From NCBI RefSeq assembly GCF_945859825.1, contig NZ_CAMAPC010000008.1, forward strand, positions 62,001 to 126,000: a stretch of 64,000 nucleotides of DNA, read 5' to 3'. Origin of the DNA: Pseudoalteromonas holothuriae. GTDB taxonomy: Bacteria; Pseudomonadota; Gammaproteobacteria; Enterobacterales; Alteromonadaceae. Shown in pieces: positions 18,604-27,369 of the stretch; position 1 is the stretch's first letter; each line of letters begins with the position of its first letter. Both the position numbers and the translations under genes were made by a program. A model generated the notes under the pieces. It was not told the origin of the DNA. It was given only the letters and a program-made list of their open reading frames with translations, and ran no database searches.

Positions 18604-19515
18604 GTGTATTTACGCTATTTTGGACTAAGCGAAAAACCGTTTTCCATTGCCCCTAACCCAGAGTATCTATTTTTAAGTGATAGGCATAAAGAAGCTTTGG
18701 CACATCTAACATACGGGTTAGGAGATGCTGGAGGCTTTGTATTGTTAACAGGGGAAGTGGGTACGGGTAAAACTACAGTAACTCGTAGTATGTTGGCACA
18801 ATTACCAGAGTCTACTCAGGTGGCCTTTATACTTAATCCTGCCTTGTCCGAAATTGAGCTACTCGCCAGTATTTGTGATGAACTCAATATTGATTACAAC
18901 GAACAAGCTAGCTTAAAAGTATTAACAGACTTAATTAAAACTCGGTTACTTGATAATCATGCCGCTGGTGGTCATACAATGCTAATTATTGATGAAGCAC
19001 AGCATTTAGCGGCAGAAGTGTTAGAGCAGTTGCGTTTACTCACTAATTTAGAAACCGATCATAAAAAGCTGTTACAAATAGTATTAGTAGGTCAACCAGA
19101 GCTACAACACCTTTTGCAGCGCAATGAACTGCGCCAGCTTGCGCAGCGTATAACCGCACGGTATCACTTGTTACCATTGACGCAATCTCAAGTGTACGCC
19201 TACATTCAGCATCGTTTAAAAAAAGCCGGTTGTGAAAGTATGCTGTTTAATCACGATGCTATCGCGTATATGCATAAAGTTACAGCTGGTATCCCTCGAT
19301 TGTTAAATTTGTTAGCAGACAGGTGTTTACTTGGTGCTTACTCTGCACAACAGCAACTTGTTGATAAAAAGATTGCTACGCAAGCGGCCAAAGAGGCGCT
19401 GCCTTTAGACTTGGTGCCAATGCAAACAACGCGGCAAAAATCAAAAACATGGTGGGTTTCATCAGCTGCTTTTAGTAGTTTTGTACTTGGTTTTGCACTT
19501 TCATTTGTTTTTTAG
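18604..19515 (+). CDS. gspA: ExeA/GspA-type AAA ATPase (secretin assembly)
   Basis: An AAA+ ATPase starting MYLRYFGLSEKPFSIAPNP, typical of ExeA and MshM. Walker A is GEVGTGKTT (50-58) and Walker B LIIDEAQH (127-134). One membrane helix closes the protein (about 283-303), with no periplasmic peptidoglycan-binding domain, so it is shorter than Aeromonas ExeA of about 550 residues. The start is GTG 18604. A GspB-type gene follows nine bases later, which favours GspA over the pilus protein MshM. GspAB helps the type II secretin cross and assemble on peptidoglycan. Confidence 0.82.
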   Translation: MYLRYFGLSEKPFSIAPNPEYLFLSDRHKEALAHLTYGLGDAGGFVLLTGEVGTGKTTVTRSMLAQLPESTQVAFILNPALSEIELLASICDELNIDYNEQASLKVLTDLIKTRLLDNHAAGGHTMLIIDEAQHLAAEVLEQLRLLTNLETDHKKLLQIVLVGQPELQHLLQRNELRQLAQRITARYHLLPLTQSQVYAYIQHRLKKAGCESMLFNHDAIAYMHKVTAGIPRLLNLLADRCLLGAYSAQQQLVDKKIATQAAKEALPLDLVPMQTTRQKSKTWWVSSAAFSSFVLGFALSFVF

Positions 19516-19524
19516 TGGTGGGTT

Positions 19525-20526
19525 ATGTCGTATTTAGTTAATGCATTAAAACAATCGCAACAAACAGCACATAGTGAGCAAGATCACTTTGCTTATCAAC
19601 ATGAGAAACAACTGAAGCTTTACCGTACCTTGATTTTTAGTTTATCAGGGCTTGTATTAGTTGGAGGGTTTACTTTTGTAGGTTATCTAAGTGGTCATTA
19701 TTTGCAATCATCAATTGCTCAAAAACAAGTGCTCAGCCAAACACAGAATAATGCGCAAGAGTATGCGTCGGACCAAGCAGTAAAGCCGCAATCTAATGGC
19801 AATATTGAACAACCAATGAGTAAAGAGACTACACCAATCGCAGAGCAATCAAGGCCAGTAATAGCACAAACTGTGCAGCAACCAGCAAATATGGTGATAG
19901 GACAACCCTTGGTTAATACCAGCAATATGATGAGCCCTGTGCAGTATCAGTGGATGTCTGTTCAAGCTGGGCTTGATGCAAATGGCCAACCATTATATCG
20001 TCAACAATTAGTACCAGTAGTAAACCAACAAATGATGAATGCGCTACCTGCAACAATCCCTCAGCAAGTGGTTGCTCAACCGAGTACGCAAATTGTGCAG
20101 CAACCAGCAAGCGAAGACTTAACGCAATATAGAGTGCTTGGCAAACCTTTGCCTAAACCTAAAGAGCAAGACTCTGAATTGGCAGGCGTGTCGAAAGAAC
20201 TTAAAGAAGCTTTTGCACAAGCTGTAGCAGAGACTGAAGTTCAACAACCGCATCATGTTACTGCGAGCAGCCGTAACTCTGCACGAGCAACTCCGATTGA
20301 GCTCTTGCCCAAAGGGCTGCAAAGCAGTTTGCCGTCATTACGCTATCAAGCGCATATTTATGCCACTGACTCAGACAAGCGCTGGATAAAGCTAAATAAT
20401 CGAGAATTATATGAAGGAGATAGCATTGGCGTATTAGAACTGCTTGAGATCACGCCAGAACAAGCCCTTTTTAACTACGATGGTTATGAATTTAGCATGA
20501 AAGCCATGCAAGATTGGCTGCCATAA
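19525..20526 (+). CDS. gspB: GspB-type general secretion pathway protein
   Basis: A 333-residue bitopic protein: MSYLVNALKQSQQ at the N-terminus, one membrane helix at about 36-58, a long Gln/Pro-rich periplasmic linker (about 70-210), and a C-terminal GspB domain (LRYQAHIYATDSDKRWIKLN, then LYEGDSIGVLELLEI). GspB works with GspA in placing the type II secretion secretin. No other gsp gene lies in the window, so the pair is separated from the main secretion operon. The low-complexity linker is likely the part that spans to the cell wall. Confidence 0.88.
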   Translation: MSYLVNALKQSQQTAHSEQDHFAYQHEKQLKLYRTLIFSLSGLVLVGGFTFVGYLSGHYLQSSIAQKQVLSQTQNNAQEYASDQAVKPQSNGNIEQPMSKETTPIAEQSRPVIAQTVQQPANMVIGQPLVNTSNMMSPVQYQWMSVQAGLDANGQPLYRQQLVPVVNQQMMNALPATIPQQVVAQPSTQIVQQPASEDLTQYRVLGKPLPKPKEQDSELAGVSKELKEAFAQAVAETEVQQPHHVTASSRNSARATPIELLPKGLQSSLPSLRYQAHIYATDSDKRWIKLNNRELYEGDSIGVLELLEITPEQALFNYDGYEFSMKAMQDWLP

Positions 20527-20539
20527 ACACTATGGCAGC
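20517..20539. terminator. Inverted repeat over both stops of gspB and the HD-GYP gene
   Basis: GCTGCCATA (20517-20525) and its complement TATGGCAGC (20531-20539) flank a five-base loop. The hairpin contains the stop codons of the two convergent genes. No T run follows, so termination here is uncertain. Confidence 0.4.
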
Positions 20540-21771
20540 ATGGAGTGTTTAAAAAATTTCAGCAAGTGAAGATTAAACTCTTCAGGTTTGATGGCGGCTT
20601 CAATTTCGTCATCAATACGTTTACTAGATAAATCAATATCTTTTACTTCGGTGTTGAGCATATTTTTTGCGTGGTAAAATATTTTTACCACGGGCTTGAG
20701 TGGGTTGTCGGGGTTGCTTTGGCTGATAACCCCAACACGTTGGCTTTTTAACTTAACTAATGTACCTACAGGGTAAACCCCTAAGCAATGGATAAATGCA
20801 TTGAGCAATGATTCATCATACTTATCGGGGACCTGTTCACGCAAAATTTTAAATGCTGCAACGGGTGTCTTTCCAACTTTATAAACTCTGTCGGCGGTTA
20901 TTGCATCATAGCTGTCTACGATGGCAACCATGCGCACATATTGAGGTAGTTCAGCAGCTACTTTGCCAAATGGATAGCCACTGCCATCTAAACGTTCGTG
21001 ATGAAAAGCGGCTATTTCACAGGCAATTTTCCCGAGTTTCGCATTTTTGACTATGTCATGGCTGTAGCGAGCATGTTGTTTAATTTGTTCATATTCATCG
21101 GGCGTTAGCGCACTTGGTTTATGTAAAATTTTATCAGGGATTTGAATTTTACCAATATCATGAAGTAATGCCCCTGTGGTTATTTGCTCAATAATTTCTC
21201 TTTCTAGTGATAAATGTTTGGCAAAAATACTACTTATGATGGCGACATTAATTGAATGCTCGAGTAAATATGCATCTTTTTCTTTTATTTGTGCAATACA
21301 GGCAAGCGCATCTTGGTTTCTAAATATTGAGTCAATTAAAGCGCTAGCAGTGTCTTGAAATGGGGTTAAATCAAGCTGCTTTCCTGCCTTTAAGTCGAAG
21401 AATGTCTTTTGCTGCAAAGTTTTAGCTTGCTGATATAGCGCGTTGGCTTTATCTAACTCATTTTCGATAGAGGTAGATTTATGCCAAGGGTCAGGTTTTG
21501 AGCTCTGTATATTAATATCAGCTTGAGACTCATCAGTGGCTTGCGTGTTGGCAGCAGGTTTTGTCTCATCGGGTTGTTTATCTTCTGAGCTTGCTTTTAA
21601 GGTTTTATCCGGATCGATTTCTACTGCTCTTACACCTGAATTTCTCAAGTTTTGGATGCTGCCTTGTGTTTTCACCCAGCCTTGGTTTTTGATTTTAATA
21701 TGGCCAGTTTGCTTAGTGACGCCAACGACAAACATTCCGGGTTTTAGTTCACTGATATCTATGGTTTCCAC
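20530..21771 (-). CDS. HD-GYP domain protein with DUF3391 N-terminus
   Basis: Residues 1-60 match DUF3391 (DISELKPGMFVVGV). A polar linker follows, then an HD-GYP domain (about 150-340) with HD at 204-205, HHERLDGSGYP at 257-267 and the downstream DSYDAITADRVYK. The metal ligands are intact, so it is probably a cyclic-di-GMP phosphodiesterase. No signal-receiver or membrane segment is present, so it is cytoplasmic. It ends three bases from the convergent gspB gene, inside an inverted repeat (20517-20539) that spans both stop codons. Confidence 0.92.
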   Translation of the reverse strand: METIDISELKPGMFVVGVTKQTGHIKIKNQGWVKTQGSIQNLRNSGVRAVEIDPDKTLKASSEDKQPDETKPAANTQATDESQADINIQSSKPDPWHKSTSIENELDKANALYQQAKTLQQKTFFDLKAGKQLDLTPFQDTASALIDSIFRNQDALACIAQIKEKDAYLLEHSINVAIISSIFAKHLSLEREIIEQITTGALLHDIGKIQIPDKILHKPSALTPDEYEQIKQHARYSHDIVKNAKLGKIACEIAAFHHERLDGSGYPFGKVAAELPQYVRMVAIVDSYDAITADRVYKVGKTPVAAFKILREQVPDKYDESLLNAFIHCLGVYPVGTLVKLKSQRVGVISQSNPDNPLKPVVKIFYHAKNMLNTEVKDIDLSSKRIDDEIEAAIKPEEFNLHLLKFFKHSMLP

Positions 21772-21849
21772 AGTGCTTTCTTCGTAATGATGGGTAAATT
21801 TAAGATTAGCAAAGAACTGTTTAAATAAAAGAAAGTGTGTAATAAATAA

Positions 21850-21910
21850 TGGTATCAGTGCGTATAAGCCATTTATCTATCGCAATATCTGGTCATTTAT
21901 TTAATGCAAA
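21850..21910. repeat. Truncated copy of MITE-like family 2
   Basis: Bases 21870-21909 match 52200-52239 at 39 of 40 positions (one C/T difference), the right part of the element before nhaD. The left two thirds are missing and the right end runs directly into the putA terminator. Confidence 0.7.
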
Positions 21911-21911
21911 T

Positions 21912-21938
21912 AAAAAAGCCAGCATTTTGCTGGCTTTT
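21912..21938 (-). terminator. Rho-independent terminator of putA
   Basis: AAAAGCCAGCA (21914-21924) pairs with TGCTGGCTTTT (21928-21938). Read on the minus strand, the stem is followed by a T-rich tract, and it lies 30 bases after the putA stop. Confidence 0.85.
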
Positions 21939-21967
21939 CAATAGGTTTATGACTTATTTAGAGGTGT

Positions 21968-24900
21968 TTAATCCTCATCTTCTACTAGTGTCATTAACGA
22001 TGTATTACCACCTGATGCAGTTGTATCAATACTGATGGTTTTTTCAGTTATCAGTCGATTTATCAAAGTATCGTAATACTCAGCACTTATAACAGGTAAA
22101 ATTGCGCCAGAGCGTGCTGCAAGCTGTTGGCTAAAATAGCCTAGGCGTGATGAGCGTGCTGCAACAACCGCACCTGATAAGTGAGGGTGGGCCAATATGG
22201 CTTGTAATTGATTTGGTTTAGCTACTTGGAAAACCCCCTCAGCAATGCCGGTAGAGATAAACTTATTTCTAAACGCTTGAGCTTCTTCATAAAATAGCTC
22301 TGATGCGACAGTGATCACCGTATTACCGGCGGCAAGCGCAGTAATAATAGAAATAGCCCAGAAGTTAAATGACGTAGTCTTGTCGGCATAACATACGACA
22401 CAGCCTCGTGGTTCTAAGTGCAGTGTATTAGACTCACCTGTTGGACCTGGAAGCGTTGTGAAGGTACGCATACGTTTTTCTAGTCTATTTAACTGTGCAC
22501 GGGCATCAGCCAATGTTTTTGCTAAGTCATCTGCAAGCTCGTCAATGATCTCAACCGTTGCTATTTTGGCTAGTAATTGACGTACTGCTGACACTCGGTC
22601 ATTAAGCAGCGTATTACGCCAAATTTTTTCATCACGCATAGAGTTACGCATTAACAAATCAACTTGCTCAGCAGCACCAGGAAAGTCATGAGTTTCTAGC
22701 TGATCTGAGGTTAGGTTTGTCATTTGTACGTTTTCAGGTGATGCTTTTTCTTTCACCAAACGATACAGGTAGTTTGGACCACCTGCTTTTGGACCAGTCC
22801 CTGACAAGCCACGACCACCAAAAGGCTGAACACCTACAATTGCGCCAATCATGTTGCGGTTAACGTAAACATTACCTGCTCTAGACATTTTAGAGACGTA
22901 ATGGCAGCGCTCTTCAATACGAGAATGAACACCCATCGTTAGGCCATAACCTGTGCAGTTGATTTGATCAATGACGTTATCTAAGTCACTGGCTTTATAA
23001 CGTACGATATGCACGATTGGGCCAAAGACTTCACGTTTAAGCACTGACAAGTCTGCAATTTCATATAAACGAGGAGCAAAGAAGTAGGCACCATTTTTGT
23101 TATTGTCAGGTATTTTTGATTCAAACAATAACTTACCATTGCTTTTCATATACTCAACGTGTGCAGTCAGCGTATTTAGAGCTTTTTCGTCAATCACAGG
23201 GCCAACGTCTGTGGAGAGTAAAGCAGGGTCGCCAACATGTAGCTCCTGTAATGCGCCTTTAAGCATCTGAATAATGCCATCGGCTACATCATCTTGTAAG
23301 AATAATACTCGCATTGCTGAGCATCGTTGCCCAGCACTTTGGAAGCCTGAAGAAATAACGTCGTCCACAACCTGTTCAGGCAATGCTGTTGAGTCCACTA
23401 TCATGCAATTTTGACCACCAGTTTCAGCAATCAACGGCACTTGGATATCGTTACGTTCTGCTAAAACTTGTGAAATAAGAGTACCTGTTTCGGTAGAACC
23501 TGTGAACATGACTGCCTGGATACGCTCATCAGGTACAATATGTTGACCAACTTCACTACCACGAGCTATAACAGGCTGTACTACATTTTTTGGTAAACCG
23601 ACTGTATGCATTAACTCAATACAACGCAGCGCAATGTAGCTAGTTTGTTCTGCCGGTTTGGCAATAACAGTATTACCCGTTACGATAGCAGCAGCAACTT
23701 GACCTAAGAAGATAGCCAAAGGGAAGTTCCATGGACTGATACATAAAATTACGCCACGGGCTTCAAAACGCTCATCTTGAGAAAGCTCTTCGGCACGTGC
23801 TGCGTAGTAGCGACAAAAGTCGACTGCTTCTCGAACTTCATCAATACCATCTTGTGCTACTTTACCTGCTTCTTTAATACAAATTGCGACCAGTTCATCG
23901 TGATGTCGCTCAAGTATATCTGCAATACGACGCAGTAAATTAGCTCTGTCAGTAACAGGAGTTTGCGACCAGCTCTCAAACGCTTGGTCTGCGTTAGCAA
24001 GCATCGCTTGCATTTCATCACTTTGATGGATACGTACTTGGCCTATCACTTCTTTGTGATTGGCGGGGTTGCGCACCGCAAGGTGACCTTCTTGTACTGC
24101 GCTTTGTGCAATTAAGTGTTCATCAAACCACGAGTCTAAGTTCTCTTTAAATGGTGTTAGCACGTTAATATCGGTTAAGTCCATCCCTTTAGAGTTATGG
24201 CGCTCGTCACCGTATAGCTCAATTGGCAATTTAATTTGTTTATTGAACTTGTTACGTAACCCTTGCAGCGTTTCAACTGGGTCGGGTAATAGTGACTCAA
24301 CAGGTTTAGAGGTATCAACAATAGCGTTAACAAATGAAGAATTGGCACCGTTTTCTAATAAGCGACGAACTAAATAAGCAAGTAGGTCTTCGTGTTGGCC
24401 TACAGGCGCATATACACGGCATTGTACTTTATTGTTTTCAACAATTTGATCAAACAGGGTTTCTCCCATGCCGTGTAAACGTTGAAATTCAAAACCTTTG
24501 TTATCACCTTTTGCGACTTCTAAAATAGTCGCTGCTGTATAGGCGTTGTGTGTTGCAAACTGTGGGAAGAGTACATCTCGCGCTTCAAGTAGTTTAATTG
24601 CACAGGCTTTATACGATACGTCTGTGGTTGCTTTGCGAGTAAATACAGGGAAGTGATTTAAACCATCTTGTTGTGTGGTTTTAATTTCTGTATCCCAGTA
24701 AGCGCCTTTAACTAGACGTACCATTAAACGACGACCAACGCGACGGGCAAGTTCAGCGACCCATTCAACAACAAAAATAGCGCGTTTTTGATAGGCTTGA
24801 ACTGCTAAACCAAAACCTTGCCAATCACCAAATTCTTCATCAGAGAATACCGCTTCAATCACATCTAAAGAGATATCTAAACGGTCGGCTTCCTCAGCAT

Positions 24901-25771
24901 CAACTGTGAAACCGATGTCGTATTTTTTAGCCGCTAAAGCGAGTTCTTTGAGCTTAGGAACAATTTCTTCCATCACGCGTTCACTGTGGCTAAATTCGTA
25001 GCGTGGGTGAATTGCAGATAATTTAACTGAAATGCCAGGGCTCTTAATCGGGCCACGACCATTAGCTGCTTTACCTATCGCATGGATAGCAGTCATATAG
25101 CTATTATAATAGCGCTCTGCATCGGCCATGGTACGAGCGCCTTCACCTAGCATGTCATACGAATATACATAGCCTTTTTGTTCTTTATCGGCTGCACGCT
25201 CGATAGCCTCATCAATATTTTGGCCCATCACGAATTGTTTACCCATGATCTTCATTGCAAAATTGACAGACTTGCGGATCACTGGTTCACCTAAACGACC
25301 AATGGTTTTTTTCAGTACACCAAATTGTTGGTCTTTATTTTTGTCTGTGTAGTTCACCATTTTACCGGTAACCAACAAACCCCAACTAGAGGCATTGACA
25401 AATAATGAATCACTGCTGCCCAAATGCGAACTCCAATCACCTTTGGCTAACTTATCGCGGATTAGATTGTCTTGTGTTGCTTTATCTGGCACACGTAATA
25501 ATGCTTCGGCCAAGCACATCAGTACAACGCCTTCTTCTGTGGAAAGCGAGAACTCGTTTAATAAGGCGTCTACGCCATTTTGGCTGTCTTGGTCTTTACG
25601 AATATTTAAAACCAATTGACGCGCACGTTCCCATGCCCGACTTCGAGCTGTAACGCCTACCTCAGCAAGCGGCAAAATATGATCGATAACTTCATTTTCA
25701 TCAATTCGGTAGAAGTCACGGATTTTTTGTCTGATAGGACAGTTAGTTGTCAAATCGCCGTTATAAAGCAT
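21968..25771 (-). CDS. putA: Bifunctional proline dehydrogenase / L-glutamate-gamma-semialdehyde dehydrogenase
   Basis: Oxidises proline to glutamate in two steps at the membrane surface, passing electrons to quinones through FAD and then to NAD+. The FAD-dependent beta/alpha barrel lies about 80-470 (GISVKLSAIHPRYE, RLVKGAYWDTEIK, YAPVGQHEDLLAYLVRRLLENG). The aldehyde dehydrogenase domain lies about 560-1010 with catalytic C817 in QSAGQRCSAMR. A C-terminal dehydrogenase-like domain follows, as in long PutAs. ATG 25771 has AAGG at good spacing; an in-frame TTG at 25777 is less likely. At 1267 residues it lacks the N-terminal ribbon-helix-helix repressor domain of E. coli PutA, and the divergent Lrp-type gene probably does that job. 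Confidence 0.97.
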   Translation of the reverse strand: MLYNGDLTTNCPIRQKIRDFYRIDENEVIDHILPLAEVGVTARSRAWERARQLVLNIRKDQDSQNGVDALLNEFSLSTEEGVVLMCLAEALLRVPDKATQDNLIRDKLAKGDWSSHLGSSDSLFVNASSWGLLVTGKMVNYTDKNKDQQFGVLKKTIGRLGEPVIRKSVNFAMKIMGKQFVMGQNIDEAIERAADKEQKGYVYSYDMLGEGARTMADAERYYNSYMTAIHAIGKAANGRGPIKSPGISVKLSAIHPRYEFSHSERVMEEIVPKLKELALAAKKYDIGFTVDAEEADRLDISLDVIEAVFSDEEFGDWQGFGLAVQAYQKRAIFVVEWVAELARRVGRRLMVRLVKGAYWDTEIKTTQQDGLNHFPVFTRKATTDVSYKACAIKLLEARDVLFPQFATHNAYTAATILEVAKGDNKGFEFQRLHGMGETLFDQIVENNKVQCRVYAPVGQHEDLLAYLVRRLLENGANSSFVNAIVDTSKPVESLLPDPVETLQGLRNKFNKQIKLPIELYGDERHNSKGMDLTDINVLTPFKENLDSWFDEHLIAQSAVQEGHLAVRNPANHKEVIGQVRIHQSDEMQAMLANADQAFESWSQTPVTDRANLLRRIADILERHHDELVAICIKEAGKVAQDGIDEVREAVDFCRYYAARAEELSQDERFEARGVILCISPWNFPLAIFLGQVAAAIVTGNTVIAKPAEQTSYIALRCIELMHTVGLPKNVVQPVIARGSEVGQHIVPDERIQAVMFTGSTETGTLISQVLAERNDIQVPLIAETGGQNCMIVDSTALPEQVVDDVISSGFQSAGQRCSAMRVLFLQDDVADGIIQMLKGALQELHVGDPALLSTDVGPVIDEKALNTLTAHVEYMKSNGKLLFESKIPDNNKNGAYFFAPRLYEIADLSVLKREVFGPIVHIVRYKASDLDNVIDQINCTGYGLTMGVHSRIEERCHYVSKMSRAGNVYVNRNMIGAIVGVQPFGGRGLSGTGPKAGGPNYLYRLVKEKASPENVQMTNLTSDQLETHDFPGAAEQVDLLMRNSMRDEKIWRNTLLNDRVSAVRQLLAKIATVEIIDELADDLAKTLADARAQLNRLEKRMRTFTTLPGPTGESNTLHLEPRGCVVCYADKTTSFNFWAISIITALAAGNTVITVASELFYEEAQAFRNKFISTGIAEGVFQVAKPNQLQAILAHPHLSGAVVAARSSRLGYFSQQLAARSGAILPVISAEYYDTLINRLITEKTISIDTTASGGNTSLMTLVEDED

Positions 25772-26050
25772 AAGCAACCTTCAAGTAAGAGTAGAGTCAA
25801 AAGTACATGTAATTAGTGCCCGCACCTATAGTATTTAATGCAGAAATTTAATTACGACAAGTTTAATACTGCGTGTTGAGCCCACCATATCACAATGATT
25901 TAGGTGTACAAAATACCATCATCACGCATCGCGTTTTTTATCAATTTTCGCGAGCATTCTATCCAAATTACACCAGTATATGCTGTCTTATTTTTTCTGA
26001 TTACGGTAAATTAGCGGGAGATTATTAATTCTCACAGAATAAAATGCTGA
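25772..26050. promoter_or_regulatory. putA / Lrp-type regulator divergent control region
   Basis: 279 bases without a gene separate the two divergent starts and must hold both promoters. It is AT-rich. I could not define a specific Lrp-type operator by eye; an activator or repressor binding here would fit the known PutR arrangement. Confidence 0.55.
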
Positions 26051-26536
26051 ATGACTACTTCAATCAAAACACGCGTACTTGATCGCATTGATTTAGCTAT
26101 TTTGGATGTCTTACAAAAGCAAGGCCGGATCTCGAATGTAAATTTAGCTAAAGCGGTAAATTTAAGTCCTAGCCCCTGCTTAGACAGAGTCAAAAAGTTA
26201 GAATCCGAAGGGTACATTGAGGGCTATACTGCGCGCCTTAATCCTATGAAACTTGGTCAACACCTTGTTGCTCATATTGAAATCACCCTGAAAAGCTCTA
26301 CAGAGTCGGTATTTGATACTTTTAAGCAACATATTTTGTCGCTGCCAAATGTGGTGTCATGCGATATGGTCGCAGGGGGGTTTGATTATTTATTGAAAAT
26401 TCGTGTGCAAGATATGCGTCAGTATCGGGAGGTGTTAGGGCAGATTGTTGAGATCCCCGGTGTTGGTACAAATCATACTTATATGGTAATAGAACATATT
26501 AAATCAGATATGGGAGTTGAGGTGTTAAACCTTTAG
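26051..26536 (+). CDS. Lrp/AsnC-family regulator, probable PutR
   Basis: A 161-residue feast/famine regulator. The winged helix-turn-helix covers about 12-60 (LDRIDLAILDVLQKQGRIS, then LSPSPCLDRVKKLESEGYI) and the RAM effector-binding domain about 75-150 (VAHIEITLK, then CDMVAGGFDYLLKI and TYMVIEHIK). Its place head to head with a putA lacking its own DNA-binding domain is the arrangement known for PutR, which activates putA in response to proline. Function here is inferred from this context. A strong terminator follows. Confidence 0.88.
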   Translation: MTTSIKTRVLDRIDLAILDVLQKQGRISNVNLAKAVNLSPSPCLDRVKKLESEGYIEGYTARLNPMKLGQHLVAHIEITLKSSTESVFDTFKQHILSLPNVVSCDMVAGGFDYLLKIRVQDMRQYREVLGQIVEIPGVGTNHTYMVIEHIKSDMGVEVLNL

Positions 26537-26537
26537 T

Positions 26538-26566
26538 AAAAAAGGTCGCATTTGCGACCTTTTTTA
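26538..26566. terminator. Bidirectional terminator after the Lrp-type gene
   Basis: An A6 run with GGTCGCA (26538-26550) pairs with TGCGACC and a T6 run (26553-26565), with a loop of about two bases. It serves both the Lrp-type gene and the convergent SH3 gene. Confidence 0.88.
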
Positions 26567-26575
26567 CTCGTATTA

Positions 26576-27202
26576 TTACCAACCATCATAACGCTTACGA
26601 CGTGACAGCAATAATGTCAGTATTACTCCAAACAATAACCCAGCAAGTGCAATAGCACCACCGTAGGTGAGCATAAGATGTTGCTCTTTTTGTTTTTTGT
26701 TTGTGCTGGCTTGACGTTGTTCATTGAGACTCGTTTGTAATTCATCAATGCTTTGTTGCAAGCGTTGATTGTCTGCGAGTAAATCATTGTTTGCTTGTTG
26801 TAGTAATGGGAGTTCATCACGCAGTGTATCGACTTCAATTTGGCTGTTTTTTAGTGTTTCATTCGCTTGTTGAAGTTGTTGTTTTAGACCCGGTTGAGTA
26901 GATACAAATTTAGCTTCTACCCATGTTTCTCTGCCTTTGTCATCAAGGATTTGAATGAACTCTTCTTGTATTTCAGAGGTGATTGTTACTGGGGTTCCAG
27001 CATCCACTGAGCCTAAAATTCGATAGTTTTTACCTGGGCCAGAATGCATATAGATGAAAAGATTATCAACAATATAGCCTATATTGGCGGATTGTTCAGT
27101 TGACGCGGCTGCTTGCGCTAAAACCTGTTCATCATCTGTTTGTGCAACACTAAAATGTGAGCATAAAACAAGCAGGGTTGGCAAAACAATTCTGTTTAAC
27201 AT
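26576..27202 (-). CDS. SH3-domain membrane protein (TIGR04211 / YgiM type)
   Basis: From ATG 27202 the 208-residue protein has a signal peptide (MLNRIVLPTLLVLCSHFSVA), a bacterial SH3 domain about 35-95 (IYMHSGPGKNYRILGSVDAG), a coiled coil about 100-165, one membrane helix about 172-195 and a short basic tail RRKRYDGW. This is the layout of YgiM and its relatives, thought to act at the cell envelope; the function is not established. Longer in-frame readings up to 27322 would bury the signal peptide. It is divergent from ygiF, as in E. coli where ygiM and ygiF are also neighbours. Confidence 0.87.
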   Translation of the reverse strand: MLNRIVLPTLLVLCSHFSVAQTDDEQVLAQAAASTEQSANIGYIVDNLFIYMHSGPGKNYRILGSVDAGTPVTITSEIQEEFIQILDDKGRETWVEAKFVSTQPGLKQQLQQANETLKNSQIEVDTLRDELPLLQQANNDLLADNQRLQQSIDELQTSLNEQRQASTNKKQKEQHLMLTYGGAIALAGLLFGVILTLLLSRRKRYDGW

Positions 27203-27369
27203 TAGGGTGACCCAAGTTTTTGATAGTTTGTAGAAATAGTATGGATTTAACATCACAATAGCAAGTCGGTGGTGAAACTTAGCTGCTCTTAATAGTAAAA
27301 AATTTGCAAAGCGACTTATCATTGTATATTTTGAGCGTTCGATAACTATATAGGTAATAACTTACCCAA

